A stretch of DNA of 9,267 nucleotides from CAZWVM01 sp964637705. GTDB lineage: Bacteria > UBA8481. Positions within the stretch are counted from its first letter, which is position 1. Every line of letters begins with the position of its first letter. The DNA lies in assembly GCA_964637705.1 (NCBI GenBank), contig CAZWVM010000141.1, positions 1-9,267 on the forward strand, read 5' to 3'. Below, one piece after another: positions 5,352-9,267 of the stretch. The position numbers were made by a program, and so were the translations under genes. The notes beneath the pieces were generated by a model, which had not been told where the DNA came from, did no database searches, and saw only the letters and a program-made list of their open reading frames with translations.

Positions 5352-6476
5352 TCACCGGTCGTTCGCCGGCGGGACCCCGGCACCGGCGCCCAGCGCGCCC
5401 AACCCCGGCCGCGCAACGCCCCTCTCGTCGAAGAGTGCGAACGCATCCCACAACCCTCCCCCGTGCCACTCCGGGCTCCAGTAGAAGGCGCCCGCGATCA
5501 CCGGTCTCCGCCGACACTCCTCCAGGAAATCCGCGATCCAGCGCCGCTGGCCCTCGGGCGTGAATTCGTGGCCGGGCACGGCTCGGTTCCACGAGGAGAA
5601 CTGTCCCCCGATCTCGGGCGTCGCCGGGAAAGCGGTCTCGCAGACGATGACCGGACAGTCGAAAGCCTCCGCCAGCGTCTCCGCGTTGCGGAAGAAAGCC
5701 GCCGGGTCCTGCTCCTCGCCCATCGGCGCACTCGGGTAATACGAAAGACCGACGGCATCGAGGCGCACGCCGTTCGCCTTCAGCGTTTCGATCATCGCGC
5801 GAACGTAATCCGGGCTCCACCATTGCGCGAGGTGCACGACGAAACGCGCGCGCGGGTCGACCTCGAGGACTCCTTCCTGCGCCGCGACGATCACGGCCGC
5901 CGCGCGCGGCCAGATCTCCTTCCTCATCCATTCCATCGCGAAACGGCGTTCCCACCTCTCCTCGAACTCGCCGCAGATCCCGAAGTCGATCTCGTTGCCG
6001 ACGGCGAAGTACGGACAACGGATCCCTCGATCGCGCAGCGCGATCGCCACCGCGCGGGCATGCGCGCGAGCGGCCGCCGCTTTCCCCTCAAGCAACATGC
6101 CCCTCCACGCCGCCGGCGCCGGTTGCTTCACGTAATCGGCCCAGTCCTCGCTCAGGAAGATGACCGGCAGGACGTCCATGCCCCGCCGCTCCGCCTCCTC
6201 GGCCAGCGCCAGGGCCGTGTCCCCGTTACCGGTCCAGAGGCGCAGTCGGAAGGCGTCGACGCCCTGCCGCGCGAAAACCTCCAGCGGCCGGATCACTCGT
6301 CCTCCCTCGCTCCAATTCACCCCGCGCGCCTCGAGTTCCGGCAGGTAGTTCGCATCCACGCCGAGGAGAAACGACGCCGTCGCGGGCGGACGGGCCGCTC
6401 CCGTGGATGCGCATCCGGCCAGGACGAAAAGGACGAGAGCGATGAGCCGTGTCGCGGAGGGGGCGCCGTGAGTCAT
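5352..6476 (-). CDS. Glycoside hydrolase family 53 lipoprotein (endo-beta-1,4-galactanase-like)
   Basis: GH53 enzymes cleave beta-1,4-galactan of pectin side chains with a (beta/alpha)8 barrel and retaining mechanism. The chain opens with a lipoprotein signal, L-V-L-F-V-L-A-G-C, with C22 as the lipidated residue, so it should sit on a membrane facing out of the cytoplasm. Family features follow in order: L-L-G-V-D-A-N-Y-L-P-E-L-E at 37-49, D-A-F-R-L-R-L-W at 74-81, D-W-A-D-Y-V-K-Q at 111-118, V-G-N-E-I at 159-163 with acid/base E162, G-L-S-Y-Y-P at 243-248, V-I-V-C-E-T-A at 276-282 with nucleophile E280, and F-Y-W-S-P-E-W then A-L-F-D near the end. At 374 residues it is full length. The usual H-Y-S-D before W-A-D is F-L-S-E here, so the fine specificity may differ from characterised galactanases. 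The ATG overlaps the radical SAM stop as ATGA, indicating coupled translation. Confidence 0.9.
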   Translation of the reverse strand: MTHGAPSATRLIALVLFVLAGCASTGAARPPATASFLLGVDANYLPELEARGVNWSEGGRVIRPLEVFARQGVDAFRLRLWTGNGDTALALAEEAERRGMDVLPVIFLSEDWADYVKQPAPAAWRGMLLEGKAAAARAHARAVAIALRDRGIRCPYFAVGNEIDFGICGEFEERWERRFAMEWMRKEIWPRAAAVIVAAQEGVLEVDPRARFVVHLAQWWSPDYVRAMIETLKANGVRLDAVGLSYYPSAPMGEEQDPAAFFRNAETLAEAFDCPVIVCETAFPATPEIGGQFSSWNRAVPGHEFTPEGQRRWIADFLEECRRRPVIAGAFYWSPEWHGGGLWDAFALFDERGVARPGLGALGAGAGVPPANDR

Positions 6477-8125
6477 GTGGTCTCTTCGGGCACGATGCGC
6501 ACCTGTCCCGCTCCGATCGTCCAGACCGGGCAGCCAGCCCCCCCCGATTCACGAAGCCGCTCCAGGATCTCGGTCTCGTAGCCGGAGGAGCCGATGAGCA
6601 GGCCGTCGACCGACTCGCCTCGATGGCGGTCGGGATCCTCGACCCTATGGCCATACCACTCGCGGTTCCACTTCTTCGGGTTCGAATCCACGAGCCCGGC
6701 GATCTCCAGGGGCGTGTCGCGGCACGCCAGGATGATCCGGGCCGCGGTCAGCCCGGCACCCCACACGAGAATTCGGCGGTGGCCGGCTCTCAGCATCTCT
6801 TCGATCCGCCGGGTGATGGCCGAATCCGAGGCCCCCTCCTTCGCAATCTTCATCCCAGCGATGAAACGGTCGTGCTCCCACTTGAAGTCGTCGCCGATCC
6901 AGGGAAGGTTCGCCTTGTCCTGGGAAAACTCGCTCCACCCCTCAAGACTGTCCGGCGGTTCGAAGCCGTGCTGCAGGCAGAGCTGGTAGAGCGACTCGCC
7001 GGGATAGGGCGTGAAGACGGCGACGAGAGCGGAGGCATGGGGCTGCCCGTTGATCTGCAGGATGAGCCTGCGCGTCGCCTCCCTCTCCTCCTCCGTCTCC
7101 GTCGGAAGTCCCATCATGAAGAGGCCCGTGGTGTGGATGCCGTGCGCCGAGAGATGCTCCACGCCCCTCAGGCAATCCTCCACGTCGATATCCTTCATCA
7201 TCAGCTCGAGCACCCGGCGGCTGCCGCTCTCCATGCCGACGAGCACGCCGGTCAGGCCCGATTCCGCGAGCAGGCGCATCTCATCGGCCGAGTACTCGAG
7301 CAACTGGTCCGATCGAGCGGAGGCCGTCCAGGTGATGTCCGCCTTCTCCCGCGTGAGCGCCTCCGCGAATTCCAGGACACGTCGCTTCCTGACGAAAAAA
7401 TTCGTGTCCAGCATATCCATCTGCCGCACGCCGGTTTGCGCGCGAAGACGCTTCAGGTCGGACAGGAGCGGATCCGCGTCGAAACCGGCCCAACGGCGCC
7501 CGTACATGATCTGGTTCGCGCAGAAACTGCACCGCCAGGGGCACCCCTCGCTCGAGTTGTAGACGAACCTCACGGCGCCCGCGCTGATTCTCTCGACGTC
7601 GATCAGATCGAACGGATATCCCGAAAAGCCCTCCAGGGCCTGGAACGGCCGGGCCGGGGCCATGACGGGCATCCCGTCCCGCCGACATCCGGTGCCCGGA
7701 ATCCGGGAGGGATCCCGTCCCGATTCGAGCGCCCTCACCAGGTCGAGAAACGCGTAGGTCCCCTGTCCGCGCACGATGTGGTCCACGCGGGGATCCCGAA
7801 GCGTCTGCTCGGGAAGGATCGAGGCGTGCGGGCCGCCCCACACGATCGGAAGGTCGGGAAACCGGTCGCGCACACGGCCGGCCCAGCGAAGACCGTCCTT
7901 GATCTGGTGCCCGGTCATGGCGCTGATCCCCACGCATACCGCGCTCGCCGCCTCGTCGAGAATCTCCCCCTCCGGATCGGAACACCAGTGGAGATCGACG
8001 AACTTGACCCGATAGCCGGAGGCCAGGAGGGGAATCGCGAGCGTAAGGCCGTTGTAGGAGACCATGCCGGGTTGCGGGATGCCGGGCATGCAGACGGGAT
8101 TCAGGATGAGAACCGTCTTCTTCAT
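6473..8125 (-). CDS. Cobalamin-binding-type radical SAM protein with C-terminal Rossmann-like domain
   Basis: This is a class B-like radical SAM enzyme, cytoplasmic and oxygen-sensitive; related proteins methylate unreactive carbons or phosphorus or rearrange substrates. Residues 1-140 form the B12-binding-type domain: G-I-S-A-M-T-G at 66-72, V-W-G-G-P-H-A-S at 95-102 and V-R-G-Q-G-T-Y-A-F at 118-126. The radical SAM barrel spans about 185-400, with the iron-sulfur cysteines C195, C199 and C202 (C-P-W-R-C-S-F-C), M-E-S-G-S as the SAM-binding strand, and F-M-M-G-L-P-T-E-T. Residues 450-545 add an unusual tail: I-L-V-W-G-A-G-L-T-A-A-R-I at 452-464 and V-D-S-N-P-K-K-W-N at 479-487 resemble the dinucleotide-binding half found beside methyltransferases and acyltransferases of sugar and surface-polymer pathways. 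The ATG at 8125 has no good ribosome site. It leads the operon with the GH53 and M23 genes. Substrate unknown; a cell-surface glycan or a natural product is possible. Confidence 0.88.
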   Translation of the reverse strand: MKKTVLILNPVCMPGIPQPGMVSYNGLTLAIPLLASGYRVKFVDLHWCSDPEGEILDEAASAVCVGISAMTGHQIKDGLRWAGRVRDRFPDLPIVWGGPHASILPEQTLRDPRVDHIVRGQGTYAFLDLVRALESGRDPSRIPGTGCRRDGMPVMAPARPFQALEGFSGYPFDLIDVERISAGAVRFVYNSSEGCPWRCSFCANQIMYGRRWAGFDADPLLSDLKRLRAQTGVRQMDMLDTNFFVRKRRVLEFAEALTREKADITWTASARSDQLLEYSADEMRLLAESGLTGVLVGMESGSRRVLELMMKDIDVEDCLRGVEHLSAHGIHTTGLFMMGLPTETEEEREATRRLILQINGQPHASALVAVFTPYPGESLYQLCLQHGFEPPDSLEGWSEFSQDKANLPWIGDDFKWEHDRFIAGMKIAKEGASDSAITRRIEEMLRAGHRRILVWGAGLTAARIILACRDTPLEIAGLVDSNPKKWNREWYGHRVEDPDRHRGESVDGLLIGSSGYETEILERLRESGGAGCPVWTIGAGQVRIVPEETT

Positions 8126-8171
8126 CGCACGCGCCCGGCAGCAAGAGAGAATCTCTTCGGCATGAAGCCGA

Positions 8172-8783
8172 TCATACAGGATGAACGCCGGCTCGGCAGG
8201 GGCAATTGTCCGGGGATGTCCCCCGTCGAAGCGAGAGCAGGCCGCCTGAAGCGTCCCCCGTCCGCGCGAGACCGCGCGGACGGGGAACTCTCATTCCGAC
8301 CCTCCGATCACCGGCCGAACGGCTGCTTCCCGTCCTGAATCCCCGGAGAAAGGTTGACTGAGCGGAGATTTTCATGAGCCGTTCACGGGCATGGCTCACG
8401 ACCCGCCCCACCACGTTGAACAACACGAAGCGCAGTCGTTTCGGACGGGCGTTCGCGAACTCCTCGGGCAGCGTCAACCGCCCCGGCGCAGGGAGCAGAT
8501 TGTAGAGAATCGTGTTCGCGCGGAACCATCCGGCCTTGGCGCCAAACCACGTGCTCCGGATCCAACCGCCCGCCAGTTCGTTCACCACCACGTGATGAAC
8601 ATGCTCGATCGTCCCGGATCTCGCCGACCCAGGCCGGGAGTTGTTCGAGCGCGCGGGCGATGACGCGCCGCCGGTGTCGCGGAACATTTCCACCACCAGG
8701 GGCAGGCCGGCGTGTGCCGTGATCAGGGAATCGTCAAGTTCGGGGTCGAGTTCGAAGGGAAGACGGTTCGGGTTCTTGGTCAT
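8172..8783 (-). pseudogene. Decayed IS1380-type transposase with internal deletion
   Basis: IS1380-family transposases are DDE enzymes of about 430-470 residues. Here only the two ends survive. The start, ATG 8783 with GAGGA 6 bases upstream, leads into an N-terminal piece with I-T-A-H-A-G-L-P-L-V-V-E-M-F-R at 21-35. After about 25 unrelated residues comes a C-terminal piece: E-H-V-H-H-V-V-V-N-E-L-A-G-G-W at 60-74, F-G-A-K-A-G-W-F-R-A-N-T-I-L-Y-N-L-L at 80-97 and A-R-P-K-R-L-R-F-V-L-F-N-V-V-G-R at 112-127. The central catalytic part with its acidic residues is missing, so the product cannot transpose. A shifted frame through the junction also reads sensibly (R-V-I-A-R-A-L-E-Q-L-P-A-W), pointing to a deletion plus frameshift. 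Recognisable similarity ends near 8364; the open tail to 8172 is probably not coding. An in-frame ATG at 8819 has a poorer site. Confidence 0.75.
8256..8285. other. Perfect 13-bp GC-rich hairpin
   Basis: CCCCGTCCGCGCG, loop AGAC, then its exact complement CGCGCGGACGGGG. It lies 131 bases upstream of the radical SAM start. On neither strand does a run of T follow, so it is not a standard intrinsic terminator. It could end transcription from the transposase side by another means, act in the operon's 5' leader, or be a dispersed palindromic repeat. Its presence inside the open tail of the transposase frame argues that this tail is not coding. Confidence 0.8.
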
Positions 8784-8786
8784 GTC

Positions 8787-9060
8787 AAGTCCTCGTTGCC
8801 TGCGGGAGTCGACTTTCACCCGGTGGGTGAAAGATTGAAACTTCTTGTATCACGCATGGACGAGGTTTAAAAGGGGGTTCTCCGTGTCTCTGTGCCTCCG
8901 TGGCTAATCAACCTCCGGCAATCGAGGTCAATTCCTCGTTGCTTGTGAAAGTCCGAAACTTCTTGTCACGCCTGAAGGTGGATTAGAAGGAATTCCTCTG
9001 CGTCTCCGTGCCTCGGTGGCAAATCAACTTCCGGGGATGAAGGCCCGGAGCTCGTTTTGA
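8787..9060. repeat. Two-copy direct repeat (period 116-118 bp) with the HRGTETQR-type motif
   Basis: Two diverged copies lie in tandem at about 8787-8930 and 8931-9048, and a third begins at 9049. Matching blocks are CCTCGTTGC (8791 and 8934), GAAACTTCTTGT (8837-8848 and 8955-8966) and a 39-base block (8880-8918 and 8996-9034) with 33 identities. On the minus strand the last block reads H-G-G-T-E-T-R-R in copy one and H-R-G-T-E-T-Q-R in copy two, a motif often seen in short spurious ORFs of environmental bacteria. Copy one holds an extra hairpin, CTTTCACCC/GGGTGAAAG at 8813-8821 and 8825-8833. I see no gene in 8820-9139. Confidence 0.75.
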
Positions 9061-9086
9061 CAAACGGACCGAGTTCCGGTAGTTAT
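9057..9086 (+). promoter_or_regulatory. Candidate sigma70 promoter of the LacI-family gene
   Basis: TTGACA at 9057-9062 matches the -35 consensus fully. AGTTAT at 9081-9086 is a weak -10 (3 of 6) at 18-base spacing. Transcription would begin near 9093, giving a leader of about 47 bases that contains GCGGCGCC-TC-GGCGCCGC (9097-9114), a palindrome that could be a hairpin or an autoregulatory operator. The -35 box falls in the start of the third, partial repeat copy. Confidence 0.4.
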
Positions 9087-9139
9087 GAGCCGCGGGGCGG
9101 CGCCTCGGCGCCGCGGTCCGCGCCGGAGGACCCGACCTG

Positions 9140-9267
9140 ATGAGCGTGCGCACAAGACAGTCAGTCACCATCGAGACGGTCGCCGCGGAGGCCGGCGTTT
9201 CCCGCACCACCGTGGCGTATGTCCTGGGCAACAACCCCACGATCAGCGAGTCGACGCGCGTCAAGGT
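9140..9267 (+). CDS. LacI-family transcriptional regulator, N-terminus (partial)
   Basis: The gene runs off the right end after 42 codons. The start is supported by GGAGGA about 9 bases before the ATG. The visible part is the LacI DNA-binding head: S-V-T-I-E-T-V-A-A-E-A-G-V-S at 8-21 and R-T-T-V-A-Y-V-L-G at 22-30 form helix-turn-helix, and N-P-T-I-S-E-S-T-R-V-K-V leads to the hinge helix. These proteins normally repress transport and catabolic genes until a sugar or nucleoside ligand binds the C-terminal domain, which is outside the window. It points away from the radical SAM / GH53 / M23 operon with the transposase remnant between, so regulation of that operon is possible but not shown. I considered other helix-turn-helix families; the V-S-R-T-T-V-A-Y-V-L form fits LacI best. 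Confidence 0.9.
   Translation, partial: MSVRTRQSVTIETVAAEAGVSRTTVAYVLGNNPTISESTRVK

Noticed and set aside
4411..6018. A 535-codon minus-strand frame as one large protein
   Set aside because: Only the last 291 codons (from 5286, starting with a signal peptide) are the M23 peptidase. The upstream part is an arginine-rich shadow of the GH53 gene in another frame.
6449..8338. A 629-codon plus-strand ORF, the longest in the window
   Set aside because: It is antisense to the radical SAM gene, whose iron-sulfur motif and domain order are clear; the plus product is low-complexity in R, H, P and G.
8983..9264. Minus-strand ORF ending H-R-G-T-E-T-Q-R-N-S-F as a real protein
   Set aside because: It runs antisense to the LacI-family gene and then into the intergenic repeat; this peptide motif is typical of spurious ORFs over such repeats.
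1..9267. CRISPR array, tRNA or rRNA genes
   Set aside because: No regularly spaced short repeats with unique spacers and no recognisable tRNA or rRNA sequence were seen on reading both strands; the 8787-9060 repeat has only two diverged copies.

Overview
This is a GC-rich window (by eye a little over 60% GC, with AT-rich pockets at 56-105 and 2013-2070) from what looks like a free-living Gram-negative bacterium with a large, repeat-bearing genome. The pointers are a lipobox-bearing glycosidase, a secreted M23 peptidase, a decayed putative-Ig domain typical of large surface proteins, a LacI regulator, and an intergenic repeat whose minus strand reads HRGTETQR. I cannot fix the phylum. Planctomycetota, Hydrogenedentota, Verrucomicrobiota-like or Acidobacteriota lineages would all fit.

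Layout, left to right. (1) At 1-2263 an AbiE-type toxin-antitoxin operon lies on the minus strand: AbiEi-like antitoxin (1212-2012), AbiEii-like nucleotidyltransferase toxin (427-1215, GTGA overlap), then a 71-codon ORF with a strong ribosome site (125-340). The operon is framed by a perfect 20-base inverted repeat (99-118 and 2178-2197), and a third, diverged copy lies at 27-56. In all three copies the repeat reads as LDA(L/M)RT, so it may be scrap of a small coding family. (2) At 2111-2792 there are remnants: a possible 50-codon ORF and a broken putative-Ig (He_PIG-like) domain. (3) At 2793-4389 two unrecognised membrane-protein genes diverge. The plus-strand one has no Shine-Dalgarno site of its own but follows a 12-codon leader with an excellent one, with stop and start overlapping as GTGA. 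(4) At 4411-8125 there is a minus-strand operon: cobalamin-binding-type radical SAM enzyme with an extra C-terminal Rossmann-like domain, GH53 lipoprotein (ATGA overlap), and M23 peptidase. (5) At 8172-9060 lie a 13-bp perfect hairpin, an internally deleted IS1380-like transposase and a two-copy 116-118-bp-period repeat. (6) At 9057-9267 there is a candidate sigma70 promoter and the first 42 codons of a LacI-family regulator.

The AbiE module is expected to act as a two-gene unit in which the antitoxin also represses the promoter. The radical SAM / GH53 / M23 operon suggests envelope or polysaccharide work: one cytoplasmic modification enzyme followed by two exported hydrolases. No known pathway is evident, and the grouping is inferred from overlap and spacing. 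The least explained parts are the repeat-bounded AbiE module, the leader-coupled membrane gene and the fused radical SAM enzyme.
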